Of a stretch of DNA of 64,000 nt, positions 11,040-23,330 are shown one piece after another (the first letter of the stretch is position 1; each line of letters begins with the position of its first letter). The DNA is from Tubulanus polymorphus. Its lineage: Eukaryota > Nemertea > Palaeonemertea > Tubulaniformes > Tubulanidae. The position numbers were made by a program, and so were the translations under genes. The notes below the pieces were generated by a model. The model saw nothing but the letters and a program-made list of their open reading frames with translations, did not search any database and was not told the DNA's origin. The stretch is taken from the NCBI RefSeq assembly GCF_964204645.1, contig NC_134025.1:28550001-28614000 (forward strand), given 5' to 3'.

Positions 11040-14000
11040 CACTCTGTTTTTGGGTGATATTGAGTACAGGAGTCTCCTCTTTCCTTCTTCAACCGTCATG
11101 TAGAAACGTCACTAACAAACTGAATTGTTAGTGTGTCATAACACTGATGGCCTCCTTTAATACTGCATTGCTGCTGCGTGTTAATTCTTACCTCCTTCCC
11201 TGAACTTCTTGAATTATTTCATTAGCAATATAACAATAAAAATTATTACATTAAACATTATAATATCATGAATCATCCTCCTTAAATATTGCTGCTTGCT
11301 GCTGGCTCTGTTTTGGGGTGATATTGAGTTCAGGAGTCTCCTCCTTCCTTCTTCAACTGCTATGTAGAAACGTGACAAACGAACTGAATTGTCAGTGTGT
11401 TACAACACTGATGGCCTCCTTTAATACTGCTGCTTGCTGCTGGGTGTAAATTGATACACTCTGTTTTGGGGTGATATTGAGTTCAGGAGTCTTCTCCTTC
11501 CTTCTTCAACTGTTACGTAGAAACGTGACAAACAAACTGAATTGTCAGTGTGTTACAACACTGATGACCTCCTTTAATACTGCTGCTTGCTGCTGGGTGT
11601 TAATTGATACACTCTGTTTTGGGGTGATATTGAGTTCAGGAGTCTTCTCCTTCCTTCTTCAACTGTTACGTAGAAATGTGACAAACAAACTGAATTGTCA
11701 GTGTGTTACAACACTGATGACCTCCTTTAATACTGCTGCTTGCTGCTGGGTGTTAATTGATACACTCTGTTTTGGGGTGATATTGAGTTCAGGAGTCTTC
11801 TCCTTCCTTCTTCAACTGTCATGTAGAAACGTGACAAACGAACTGAATTGTCAGTGTGTCACAACACTGATGGCCTCCTTTAATACTGCTGCTTGCTGCT
11901 GGGTGTAAATTGATACACTCTGTTTTGGGGTGATATTGAGTTCAGGAGTCTTCTCCTTCCTTCTTCAACTGTTACGTAGAAACGTGACAAACAAACTGAA
12001 TTGTCAGTGTGTTACAACACTGATGACCTCCTTTAATACTGCTGCTTGCTGCTGGGTGTTAATTGATACACTCTGTTTTGGGGTGATATTGAGTTCAGGA
12101 GTCTTCTCCTTCCTTCTTCAACTGTTACGTAGAAATGTGACAAACAAACTGAATTGTCAGTGTGTTACAACACTGATGACCTCCTTTAATACTGCTGCTT
12201 GCTGCTGGGTGTTAATTGATACACTCTGTTTTGGGGTGATATTGAGTTCAGGAGTCTTCTCCTTCCTTCTTCAACTGTCATGTAGAAACGTGACAAACGA
12301 ACTGAATTGTCAGTGTGTCACAACACTGATGGCCTCCTTTAATACTGCTTGTTGCTGCTGCGTGTTAATTCTTACCTCCATCCCTGAACTTCTTGAATTA
12401 TTACATTAGCAATATTACAATAAAAATTATTACATTAAACATTATAATATCATGAATCATCCTCCTTATATATTGCTGCTTGCTGCTGGCTCTGTTTTGG
12501 GGTGATATTGAGTTCAGGAGTCTCCTCCTTCCTTCTTCAACTGTTACGTAGAAATGTGACAAACAAACTGAATTGTCAGTGTGTTACAACACTGATGACC
12601 TCCTTTAATACTGCTGCTTGCTGCTGGGTGTTAATTGATACACTCTGTTTTGGGGTGATATTGAGTTCAGGAGTCTTCTCCTTCCTTCTTCAACTGTTAC
12701 GTAGAAATGTGACAAACAAACTGAATTGTCAGTGTGTTACAACACTGATGACCTCCTTTAATACTGCTGCTTGCTGCTGGGTGTTAATTGATACACTCTG
12801 TTTTGGGGTGATATTGAGTTCAGGAGTCTTCTCCTTCCTTCTTCAACTGTCATGTAGAAACGTGACAAACGAACTGAATTGTCAGTGTGTCACAACACTG
12901 ATGGCCTCCTTTAATACTGCTGCTTGCTGCTGGGTGTAAATTGATACACTCTGTTTTGGGGTGATATTGAGTTCAGGAGTCTTCTCCTTCCTTCTTCAAC
13001 TGTTACGTAGAAACGTGACAAACAAACTGAATTGTCAGTGTGTTACAACACTGATGACCTCCTTTAATACTGCTGCTTGCTGCTGGGTGTTAATTGATAC
13101 ACTCTGTTTTGGGGTGATATTGAGTTCAGGAGTCTTCTCCTTCCTTCTTCAACTGTTACGTAGAAATGTGACAAACAAACTGAATTGTCAGTGTGTTACA
13201 ACACTGATGACCTCCTTTAATACTGCTGCTTGCTGCTGGGTGTTAATTGATACACTCTGTTTTGGGGTGATATTGAGTTCAGGAGTCTTCTCCTTCCTTC
13301 TTCAACTGTCATGTAGAAACGTGACAAACGAACTGAATTGTCAGTGTGTCACAACACTGATGGCCTCCTTTAATACTGCTTGTTGCTGCTGCGTGTTAAT
13401 TCTTACCTCCATCCCTGAACTTCTTGAATTATTACATTAGCAATATTACAATAAAAATTATTACATTAAACATTATAATATCATGAATCATCCTCCTTAT
13501 ATATTGCTGCTTGCTGCTGGCTCTGTTTTGGGGTGATATTGAGTTCAGGAGTCTCCTCCTTCCTTCTTCAACTGCTATGTAGAAACGTGACAAACGAACT
13601 GAATTGTCAGTGTGTTACAACACTGATGGCCTCCTTTAATACTGCTGCTTGCTGCTGGGTGTAAATTGATACACTCTGTTTTGGGGTGATATTGAGTTCA
13701 GGAGTCTTCTCCTTCCTTCTTCAACTGTTACGTAGAAACGTGACAAACAAACTGAATTGTCAGTGTGTTACAACACTGATGACCTCCTTTAATACTGCTG
13801 CTTGCTGCTGGGTGTTAATTGATACACTCTGTTTTGGGGTGATATTGAGTTCAGGAGTCTTCTCCTTCCTTCTTCAACTGTTACGTAGAAACGTGACAAA
13901 CAAACTGAATTGTCAGTGTGTTACAACACTGATGACCTCCTTTAATACTGCTGCTTGCTGCTGGGTGTTAATTGATACACTCTGTTTTGGGGTGATATTG

Positions 14001-15296
14001 AGTTCAGGAGTCTTCTCCTTCCTTCTTCAACTGTCATGTAGAAACGTGACAAACGAACTGAATTGTCAGTGTGTTACAACACTGATGACCTCCTTTAATA
14101 CTGCTGCTTGCTGCTGGGTGTTAATTCTTACCTCCATCCCTGAACTTCTTGAATTATTACATTAGCAATATTACAATAAAAATTATTACATTAAACATTA
14201 TAATATCATGAATCATCCTCCTTAAATATTGCTGCTTGCTGCTGGCTCTGTTTTGGGGTGATATTGAGTTCAGGAGTCTCCTCCTTCCTTCTTCAACTGC
14301 TATGTAGAAACGTGACAAACGAACTGAATTGTCAGTGTGTTACAACACTGATGACCTCCTTTAATACTGCTGCTTGCTGCTGGGTGTAAATTGATACACT
14401 CTGTTTTGGGGTGATATTGAGTTCAGGAGTCTTCTCCTTCCTTCTTCAACTGTTACGTAGAAACGTGACAAACAAACTGAATTGTCAGTGTGTTACAACA
14501 CTGATGACCTCCTTTAATACTGCTGCTTGCTGCTGGGTGTTAATTGATACACTCTGTTTTGGGGTGATATTGAGTTCAGGAGTCTTCTCCTTCCTTCTTC
14601 AACTGTCATGTAGAAACGTGACAAACGAACTGAATTGTCAGTGTGTTACAACACTGATGACCTCCTTTAATACTGCTGCTTGCTGCTGGGTGTTAATTGA
14701 TACACTCTGTTTTGGGGTGATATTGAGTTCAGGAGTCTTCTCCTTCCTTCTTCAACTGTCATGTAGAATCGTGACAAACGAACTGAATTGTCAGTGTGTT
14801 ACAACACTGATGGCCTCCTTTAATACTGCTCGTTGCTGCTGCGTGTTAATTCTTACCTCCTTCCCTTAACTTCTTGAATTATTACATTAGCAATATTACA
14901 ATAAAAATTATTACATTAAACATTATAATATCATGAATCATCCTCCTTAAATATTCCTGCTTGCTGCTGGCTCTGTTTTGGGGTGATATTGAGTTAAGGA
15001 GTCTCCTCCTTCCTTCTTCAACTGTCATGTAGAAACGTGACAAACAAACTGAATTGTCAGTGTGTTACAACACTGATGACCTCCTTTAATACTGATGCTT
15101 GTTGCTGGGTGTTAATTGATACACTCTGTTTTGGGGTGATATTGAGTTCAGGAGTCTCCTCCTTCCTGCTTCAACTGTCATGTAGAAACGTGACAAACAA
15201 ACTGAATTGTCAGTGTGATACATCACTGATGGCCTCCTTTAATACTGCTCGTTGCTGCTGGGTGTAAATTGATACACTCTGTTTTGGGGTGATATT
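11040..15296. repeat. 153-bp satellite with higher-order repeats, block 1
   Basis: About 27 copies of a 153-bp unit: TTTTGGGGTGATATTGAGTT, CAGGAGTCTTCTCCTTCCTT, CTTCAACTGTTACGTAGAAA, CGTGACAAACAAACTGAATT, GTCAGTGTGTTACAACACTG, ATGACCTCCTTTAATACTGC, TGCTTGCTGCTGGGTGTTAA, TTGATACACTCTG. Units are grouped into higher-order repeats of 1031 bp (11471/12502 and 11930/12961) and 725 bp (12961/13686/14411), separated by an AT-rich spacer (TTCTTGAATTATTACATTAG, then CATTATAATATCATGAATCA). Since 153 is 51 codons, the array gives 145-159-residue open frames; a T-to-A change in some units (GTGTTAAT to GTGTAAAT) ends them. I read it as non-coding satellite. Confidence 0.93.
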
Positions 15297-16180
15297 GAGC
15301 TTTGGCTAGTTTTGCTTCCTGATCGTCCTCATTACGACCTTACGTTTTAGATATATGAATATTCAAAAGAGCTATCCATCGATAGCTTTGTGGTGGTTGA
15401 ATCTTTGAAATGTCGCTGGTGTTGGTACTTTGTATATATGATGTCGGTGAAATGGGATTGATTATGTTTCCTGATCGTCCTTATTGCGACTTTACGTTTT
15501 AAATATATAAATATTCAGTACAGCTATCCATCGATAGCTTTGTGGTGGTTGAATCATTGAAATGTCGCTGATGTTGGTTTTGTGTATATATTGTAATATA
15601 TGCCGATGAATTGGGATTGATTATGTTTCCTGATCGTCCTTATTGCGACTTTGCGTTTTAGATATATGAATTTAGATATAATTTAGATTTGCGTTTTAGA
15701 TATATGAATATTCAGTACAGCTATCCATCGATAGCTTTGTGGTGGTTGAATCTTTGAAATGACGCTGGTGTTGGTTCTGTGTATATATTGTAATATATGT
15801 TGGTGAAATGGGACTGATTATGTTTCCTGATCGTCATTATTGCGACTTAACATTTTAAATGTATAAATATTAAAAACAGCTATTCATCGATAGCTTTGTG
15901 GTGGTTGTATCATTGAAATGTCGCTGGTGTTGGTACTTTGTATATATTGTAATATATGTCGGTGAATTGGGACTGATTATGTTTCCTGATCGTCCTTATT
16001 GCGACTTTACGTTTTAAATGTATAAATATTCAAAACAGCTATTCATCGATAGCTTTGTGGTGGTTGTATCATTGAAATGTTGCTGGTGTTGGTACTTTGT
16101 ATATATGGTATCAGCAAATTATTATCATATTACACATTTTAAAAGTGTTATATTCAAAGATGCTATCGCTTGATAGCTTC
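15297..16180. repeat. ~160-bp tandem repeat with GCTATC/GATAGC hairpin, block 1
   Basis: Five to six copies of an irregular unit (158-196 bp): TTTCCTGATCGTCCTTATTG, CGACTTTACGTTTTAAATAT, then CAGCTATCCATCGATAGCTT, TGTGGTGGTTGAATCATTGA, AATGTCGCTGGTGTTGGTAC and a TGTATATATTGTAATATATG stretch. AGCTATC-CATC-GATAGCT is a 7-bp perfect stem with a 4-base loop kept in nearly every copy. The last, decayed copy near 16160 keeps the stem (GCTATC-GCTT-GATAGC) although its loop has changed. Confidence 0.88.
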
Positions 16181-16199
16181 ACTTTTGTTCTTTGCACCT

Positions 16200-18898
16200 G
16201 AAGGTTGATAACTGTCATATAGAAACGTGGCAAACGAACTGAATTGTCAGTGTGTTACAACACTGATGACCTCCTTTAATACTGCTGCTTGCTGCTGGGT
16301 GGTAATTAATAAACTCTGTTTTGGGGGGATATTGAGTTCAGGAGTCTTCTCCTTCCTTCTTCAACTGTTACGTAGAAACGTGACAAACAAACTGAATTGT
16401 CAGTTTGTTACAACACTGATGACCTCCTTTAATACTGCTGCTTGCTGCTGGGTGTTAATTGATATACTCTGTTTTGGGGTGATATTGAGTTCAGGAGTCT
16501 TCTCCTTCCTTCTTCAACTGTTACGTAGAAACGTGACAAACAAACTGAATTGTCAGTGTGTTACTACACTGATGACCTCCTTTAATACTGCTGCTTGCTG
16601 CTGGGTGTAAATTGATACACTCTGTTTTGGGGTGATATTGAGTTCAGGAGTCTTCTCCTTCCTTCTTCAACTGTTACGTAGAAACGTGACAAACGAACTG
16701 AATTGACAGTGTGTTAGAACACTGATGGCCACCTTTAATACTGCTTGTTGCTGCTGCGTGTTAATTCTTACCTCCTTCCCTTAACTTCTTGAATTATAAC
16801 ATTAAATGTTATTAATTGATACACTCTGTTTTGGGGTGATATGGATCGAGTTCAGGAGTCTTCTCCTTCCTTCTTCAACTGTCATGTAGAAACGTGACAA
16901 ACAAACTGCATTGTCAGTGTGTTACAACACTGATGACCTCCTTTAATACTGCTGCTTGCTGGTGCATGTTAATTAATACACTCTGTTTTGGGGTGATATT
17001 GAGTTCAGGAGTCTCCTCCTTCCTTCTGCAACTGTCATGTAGAATCGTGACAAACAAACTGAATTGTCAGTGTGTTCCATCACTAATGACCTCCTTTACT
17101 ACTGCTGCTTGCTGCTGGGTGTTAATTAATACACTCTGTTTTGGGGTGATATTGAGTTAAGGAGTCTTCTCCTTCCTTCTGCAACTGTCATGCAGAATCG
17201 TGCCAAACAAACTGATTATCAGTGTGTTACAACATTGATGGTCCCCTTTAATACTGCTCGTTGTTGCTGGGTGGTAATTCTTACCTCCTTCCCTTGCCTT
17301 CATGAATTATTACATTAAACATTATCACAATAAAAATTATTACATTAAACATTATTACATCATGAATTGTTACATAATTACATTATCAAATTACACATTA
17401 TTGTCATCTAAAAAGCTGGCAAGTTCCTTCTCCATGTTAATCATTCCACTTTTTTAGGGGTGATATTGAGTTCAGGAGCCTCCTCCTTCCTTCTTCAACT
17501 GTCATGTAGAAATGTGACAAACAAACTGAATTGTCAGTGTGATATCACTGATGGCCTCCTTCAATACTGCTGCTTGCTGGTGCATGTTAATTAAAACACT
17601 CTGTTTTGGGGTGATATTGAGTTAAGGAGTCTTCTCCTTCCTTCAACTGTTACGTAGAAACGTGACAAACAAACTGAATTGTCAGTGTGTTACAACACTG
17701 ATGACCTCCTTTAATACTGCTGCTTGCTGCTGGGTGTTAATTGATATACTCTGTTTTGGGGTAATATTGAGTTAAGGAGTCTTCTCCTTCCTTCTTCAAC
17801 TGTTAGGTAGAAACGTGACAAACAAACTGAATTGTCAGTGCGTTACAACACTGATGACCTCCTTTAATACTGCTGCTTGCTGCTGGATGTAAATTGATAC
17901 ACTCTGTTTTGGGGTAGTATTGAGTTCAGGAGTCTCCTCCTTCCTTCGTAGAAACGTGACAAACGAACTGAATTGTCAGTGTGTTAGAACACTGATGGCC
18001 ACCTTTAATACTGCTTGTTGCTGCTGCGTGTTAATTCTTACCTCCTTCCCTTAACTTCTTGAATTATAACATTAAACGTTATTAATTGATACACTCTGTT
18101 TTGGGGTGATATCGATCGAGTTCGGGAGTCTTCTCCTTCCTTCTTCAACTGTCATGTAGAAACGTGACAAACAAACTGCATTGTCAGTGTGTTACAACAC
18201 TGATGACCTCCTTTAATACTGCTGCTTGCTGGTGCATGTTAATTAATACACTCTGTTTTGGGGTGATATTGAATTAAGGAGTCTCCTCCTTCCTTCTGCA
18301 ACTGTCATGTAGAATCGTGCCAAACAAACTGAATTGTCAGTGTGTTCCATCACTAATGACCTCCTTTACTACTGCTGCTTGCTGCTGGGTGTTAATTAAT
18401 ACACTCTGTTTTGGGATGATATTGAGTTCAGGAGTCTCCTCCTTCCTTCTGCAACTGTCATGCAGAATCGTGACAAACAAACTGATTATCAGTGTGTTAC
18501 AACATTGATGGTCTCCTTTAATACTGCTCGTTGTTGCTGGGTGGTAATTCTTACCTCCTTCCCTTGCCTTCATGAATTATTATATTAAACATTATCACAA
18601 TAAAGATTATTACATTAAACATTATTACATCATGAATTGTTACATAATTACATTATCAAATTACACATTATTGTCATCTAAAAAGCTGGCAAGTTCCTTC
18701 TCCATGTTAATCATTCCACTTTTTTAGGGGTGATATTGAGTTCAGGAGCCTCCTCCTTCCTTCTTCAACTGTCATGTAGAAATGTGACAAACAAACTGAA
18801 TTGTCAGTGTGATACATCACTGATGGCCTCCTTCAATACTGCTGCTTGCTGGTGCATGTTAATTAAAACACTCTGTTTTGGGGTGATATTGAGTTAAG
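16200..18898. repeat. 153-bp satellite, block 2, with 1.28-kb duplication
   Basis: A second block of the 153-bp family, more diverged and with insertions of AT-rich spacer. It consists largely of two copies of a ~1.28-kb segment: 16801 aligns with 18071 (ATTAAATGTT / ATTAAACGTT, then GATATGGATCGAG / GATATCGATCGAG), and 17401-17480 aligns with 18661-18740. The right copy stops abruptly at about 18898, where it joins the ~160-bp family. Confidence 0.88.
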
Positions 18899-19235
18899 GA
18901 TTTACGATTTAAATGTATAGATATTCAAAAGAGAGCTATCCATGGAAAGCTTTGTGGTGATTGTATCATTGAAATGTCGCTGGTGTTGGTTCAGTGTATA
19001 AATTGTAATATATATCGGTGAATTGGGATTGTTATGTTTTCTGATCTCCCTTGTCGCGACTTACCGTTTAAATTTATAAATATTCAACGCAGCTATCCAT
19101 CGATAGCTTTGTGGTGGTTGTATCATTGAAATTTCACTGGTGTTGGTACTATATTGTATCAGCAACTTATAATCACATTACGGAGTTGCGTTTTAAGATT
19201 GTTACATTCAAAGATGTTATTGCTTGATAGCCCTT
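18899..19235. repeat. ~160-bp hairpin repeat, block 2
   Basis: Two further copies of the 15297-16180 family, including AGCTATCCATCGATAGCTTT near 19091 and a decayed final copy near 19213. The 153-bp block 2 is thus flanked on both sides by this family, as if inserted into or amplified within it. Confidence 0.8.
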
Positions 19236-19715
19236 GATAGCCTAGGTGTTAGATAGCCCTTGAATCAGCTAAACTGGGTCAGAGCGTTTTATGAATGCTG
19301 ATAAACTCTAAACCTGAGTTAATAAAACTTCAAAACATTGGAGCCAACTCTTGTCCATTATAGCCTATATAAGTGAAGATCGATCATCATAAACACCGGT
19401 GAAAACAATTGACGTCTCCTCACTAAGCACGTACCTGACGTCTCTCTTTGCACCGATGCAACCATGCACTAAAGCACTTGCATGAAATGGCACTAAATAC
19501 ATAAAGACACACAAATTGTGTTTATGTATTTTCAGGGTATACACATGCACACCCGCGGGTCCATGCACATGGTTAAAAACTTGATTAGCATGTACAGTGC
19601 TATCTATCTTTGTTTGTGTGTTGATATAATTTGTAATAATGTTTCAGTGTTTGTCATAGAAAAGCATTAATTCTACAAACAATCTTAGATACCCATTTTG
19701 TAGACAAAAATATAA
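19236..19715. other. Intergenic, no gene recognised
   Basis: Unique sequence between repeat blocks. A short minus-strand open frame (19365-19568) resembles no family I know. Confidence 0.4.
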
Positions 19716-20170
19716 AAGGTTAATGATTAATTGTAAAATGGAAAAAATTAAATGTGAAATTATCAATGTCTTAAATAATGATTAAATGATATAGTGAAGA
19801 TTAAGTCACAGTGATTATAGAGAGATTAGAGCGTCAGATCAGTTGTATTGAGTTATCTCCCTCAAAGTCAAGGTTAATGATTAATTGTAAAATGGAAAAA
19901 ATGAAATGTGAAATTATCAATGTCTTAAATAATATAGTGAAGATTAAGTCGCAGTGATTATAGAGAGATTAGAGCGTCAGATCAGCCAGATCAGTTGTAC
20001 TGAGTTATATCCCTCAAAGTCAAGGTTAATGATTAATTGTAAAATGGAAAAAATGAAATGTGAAATTATCAATGTCTTAAATAATATAGCGAAGATTAAG
20101 TCGCAGTGATTATAGAGAGATTAGAGCGTCAGATCAGCCAGATCAGTTGTACTGAGTTATCTCCCTCAAT
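19716..20170 (+). repeat. ~150-bp tandem repeat, three copies
   Basis: Three nearly identical copies starting near 19717, 19872 and 20023: AAGGTTAATGATTAATTGTA, AAATGGAAAAAATGAAATGT, GAAATTATCAATGTCTTAAA, then AGATTAAGTCGCAGTGATTA, TAGAGAGATTAGAGCGTCAG, ATCAGTTGTACTGAGTTATC, TCCCTCAAAGTCA. The last part (GATCAGTNGTACTGANTTATCTC) is shared with the exon-like cassettes immediately downstream, so this array probably grew from the same source. Confidence 0.85.
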
Positions 20171-22230
20171 GTCAGGAACAAGAGTCACGGGGAAAGTTCA
20201 CAGTTCCAGAGGAATGTCGAGTCATAAGTCTGAACTGACTTTAAATCAGGTATGATATTGAAATTGTATAAATCAATTTTCAAAGTCTCAAAATTGAAAA
20301 TTATTCATATTTTGTGTTATCTTGTAGCAAATATTGAGAGGTTTACCACAGAACTGAGTCTCACCAGAGATGAGACAATTACCAGGAATCAGAATGTCAC
20401 CACTGAGATCAGTAGTACTGATTCATCTCCGTCAAAGTCAGCAACAGAGTTACAGAGTCGCAAGGAAGGTTAATAGTTCCAGAGGAATGTCGAGTCATTA
20501 GTCTGAACTGACTATAAATGAGGTATATTAGATAGACATGGATTTCTTGTTGTTGGGAAAGTCTCAAACGTTATGATGGTCTGTTACATGTTTTCTTGTA
20601 GCAAATCATTAGACATGCAATACCAGAGGAAGGATCAGTCATTGAACTGACTATAGAAGTGTCAAAATCTAAATTTATTCATATTTTGTTTTCTTTTAGC
20701 TAATATTGAGAGGTTTACCACTGAACTGAGATGAGAATATCACCAGTGAGATCAGTACAGAACTATGTCTATCCATGTGGTAAGATCAGGGCGTCTCCAG
20801 TGAGATAAGAGGATCACAAGTGAGATGAGATCAGTGGCGCTGTGCTGTATCTGCCTCTAAGTCAGGAACGAAGTAACAATTAAGAGTCTCACGTTAACAG
20901 TTCCAGCGGAACGTCGAGTCATTTGTCTGAACTGACAATAAATCAGGTATAATATTGAAATTATATAAAAATCTCAAAAATTGAAAATTGCCGGTATTCA
21001 TATTTTGTGTTTTCTTGTAGCAAATATTGAGAGGTCCACAGAACTGAGTCACTATAGATGAGACAATCACCAGGCATCAGTTCGATGAATGTCACCGCTG
21101 AGATCAGTAGTACTGAGTTATCTGCCTTAGTCAACAACAAAGTAGTGTCACAAAGTGAACAGTTGCAAAGGAAGGTCGAGTCATTAGTCTGAACTGACTT
21201 TAAATCAGGTATAATTTTGAAATTACATGAATCAATTTTCATATCTGACATTATTAAAAAATTATTCATATTTTGAATTTTTATGTTGTAAGTAGGAAAT
21301 ATCTAAAGATGTTACGTTACTACAAGATGGAAAAATACCTGCAGGGATTTACATGAATATTCTTCCAAAGTTGAAAGGATGAAAGAATGGATGAGTCATG
21401 AATCTGAACAGACTATAAATCAGGTATATTGTAATAGAAAAACGACTTGAAATGTTTTATTGATTGTTTAAAATATCCTTTAATGTTTGTTTGATTTGTC
21501 TTCTAGGCGAAGAAATGTGTGATACATCTAATTTAATAATAAGATGGCGACTGTTAATCATTTGAGAACTCTAATGCGTTTCTGGAACTTAGAGAACTCT
21601 AATGCATTCCTGGAACTAAGAGAACTCTAACGCGTTGCTGGAACTTCGAGATGCGTTGCTGAAACTTGGGAGAACTCTAATGCGTTACTAGAACTTGGAG
21701 AACTCTAATGCGTTACTAGAACTTGGAGAACTCTAATGCGTTACTAGAACTTGGAGAACTGTGATGCGTTGCTGGAACTTCCAGAACTCTAATGCGTTGC
21801 TGGAACTTGGTGAACTCTATTGCGTCGCTGAAACTTGGGAGAACTCTAATGCGTTACTAGAACTTGGAGAACTCTAATGCGTTACTAGAACTTGGAGAAC
21901 TGTGATGCGTTGCTGGAACTTCCAGAACTCTAATGCGTTGCTAGAACTTGGAGAACTCTAATGCATTGCTGGAACTTCGAGAACTCTAAATGCGTTGCTG
22001 GAACTTGGTGAACTCTAATGCGTTACTGAAACTTGGATTACTCTAATGCGTTGCTCGAACTTGGAGAACTCTTAATGCGTTGCTGGAACTTGGACAACTC
22101 TTCTGCGTGTTAAGACTTTGAGAATTCTTGTGTGTGCAATTGACTGTGTGTATGAATATATGTGTTCAATTTGAGATTTTTGATTTATTTATTTATTTAT
22201 TTTGATTTAAATAAAACAAGTTAGAATATC
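20171..22230 (+). ncRNA. Putative spliced non-coding transcript with duplicated exons
   Basis: A cassette of exon-like sequence is repeated about five times with its splice sites. Donors AAATCAG|GTAT (or AAATGAG) follow 20249, 20522, 20946, 21208 and 21423. Acceptors TTTTCTTGTAG (or close variants) precede 20328, 20602, 20700, 21021 and 21296, and a further TTGTCTTCTAG precedes 21507. Exon-like parts share CAAATATTGAGAGGT, then CCAGAGGAATGTCGAGTCAT and GTCTGAACTGACT; the intron-like parts share TTGAAAATTATTCATATTTT. The final segment runs through a ~28-bp minisatellite to AATAAA at 22210-22215. Copies do not keep one open frame (for example the 20328 copy is open for about 47 codons, the 21021 copy is broken), so a non-coding RNA or decayed gene is more likely than a protein. 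Confidence 0.45.
21545..22125. repeat. ~28-bp minisatellite
   Basis: About twenty copies of GAACTCTAATGCGTTGCTGG AACTTGGA (26-30 bp), with alternates TTACTAGAACTTGG and TTGCTGGAACTTCC. A five-unit block near 21665-21780 recurs near 21833-21930. It lies inside the proposed last exon of the 20171-22230 transcript. Confidence 0.9.
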
Positions 22231-23139
22231 TTTGATCGCTTCTAAAGAATTGTTGATGTTGTTTTGAGGTCGAACTGAAATGCAGCAGTCAGTTCCATAG
22301 TGTGTTTGAATATCGACATGACATGATGACCTTGATTTCTTCGTGTTGACTTCTGTCGGTGTTGGTTAATTACAATGCATTTTAACTCGTTTGTTTTTGT
22401 AAATACCATATTTATTTCTATGAAATGACATGATCGATTCCTAGAGGAGCTGTATTCTCAACTTGGTGTAGAATAGTAAAACGAGGTCGAAAGTACTTAC
22501 GTTACCAGTTTATCTTGTCTTTTATTTGTTACATTGATGAATTATATTGATTTTGTGTTGCTTAATTGATTTAAAAGGCTTGTGATTGGTGTTTGATAAT
22601 TGGTTGACCTTTGTTTACATGTAAATACATATAGAACTATTAATCACAACAACTAAAACCTATTCGTGGTTTAGTTGTTCACTACAAATTGTTTTTGTTA
22701 TTTTTCTGTGATCTACAGTTGACTCGGCTCTCGGCTCTTTAACTCGAATCACACTAATCAATTATAGTATTGACTCGGACTCAGACACTTTCAAACTCAA
22801 TCTATTGTCCGTACAATCACCTGTGCTCACTTGTTTTAATAGATTTTAGTTAGAACTCGGTCTACTCATGCACATTTAAACTTGATAGTCCCTGGGATTA
22901 TATTTTCCAGTTTATTGATACATTAGGTGATAGAAAACTACAGTAAACCTCATTCGGATTTTCACCGCAACTATAGTGCCAATCTAGCGGGTCTCTAGTT
23001 CCAGTAGGGCGGCCGGTTTACTGTAGCAGGGGCGGATCTAGGGGTTGAGGGTGGCTAGCCATCCTCTCCAATGCCTTCCGAAAAATTTAAAAGGGGCTTT
23101 AATTTATCGTTTAAATAGTTTATCTCATCATCACAGCAG
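22231..23139. other. Intergenic; one hAT-like end
   Basis: No gene recognised. CAGGGGCGGATCTAGGGG at 23027-23044 matches the terminal inverted repeat of the element at 60688-60953; no clear partner end was found nearby. Confidence 0.5.
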
Positions 23140-23330
23140 TTGCAAGCATGTCTAAGGCTAAAAAATTGATTTGGAACCTTGTTTCTCAGCTCTGCCGAGC
23201 TTAAAAGTAGACCCGGCCGGCCGCCTATCTACCCTGTCCCTGTGCATGACTTTTTTTTAAAATCGTGATCAATTTTACCATTACAGACCCGGTCGCTATA
23301 GAAATGAGCTGTTTACAAATATGACCCCCA
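23140..23330 (-). mobile_element. Diverged copy of the 43619-43844 inverted-repeat element
   Basis: Contains AAGGCTAAAAAATTGATTTG, ACCTTGTTTCTCAGCTCTGC, CCGGCCGGCCGCCTATCTAC and AAAATCGTGATCAATTTTAC. These match, in reverse complement, the element at 43619-43844. The distal end is decayed or truncated. It carries no open frame and is a dispersed MITE-like repeat. Confidence 0.65.

Noticed and set aside
11471-14869. Series of 145-159-residue open frames with a 51-residue repeat (MILSSGVFSFLLQ...)
   Set aside because: They follow from a 153-bp satellite unit that happens to be a multiple of three. Stops, spacers and truncated units interrupt them, and there is no splice structure or recognisable domain.
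20252-20473. 73-codon open frame in the duplicated exon cassette
   Set aside because: It crosses a clear acceptor at 20327 and the other copies of the cassette do not keep the frame, so it is not treated as a protein.
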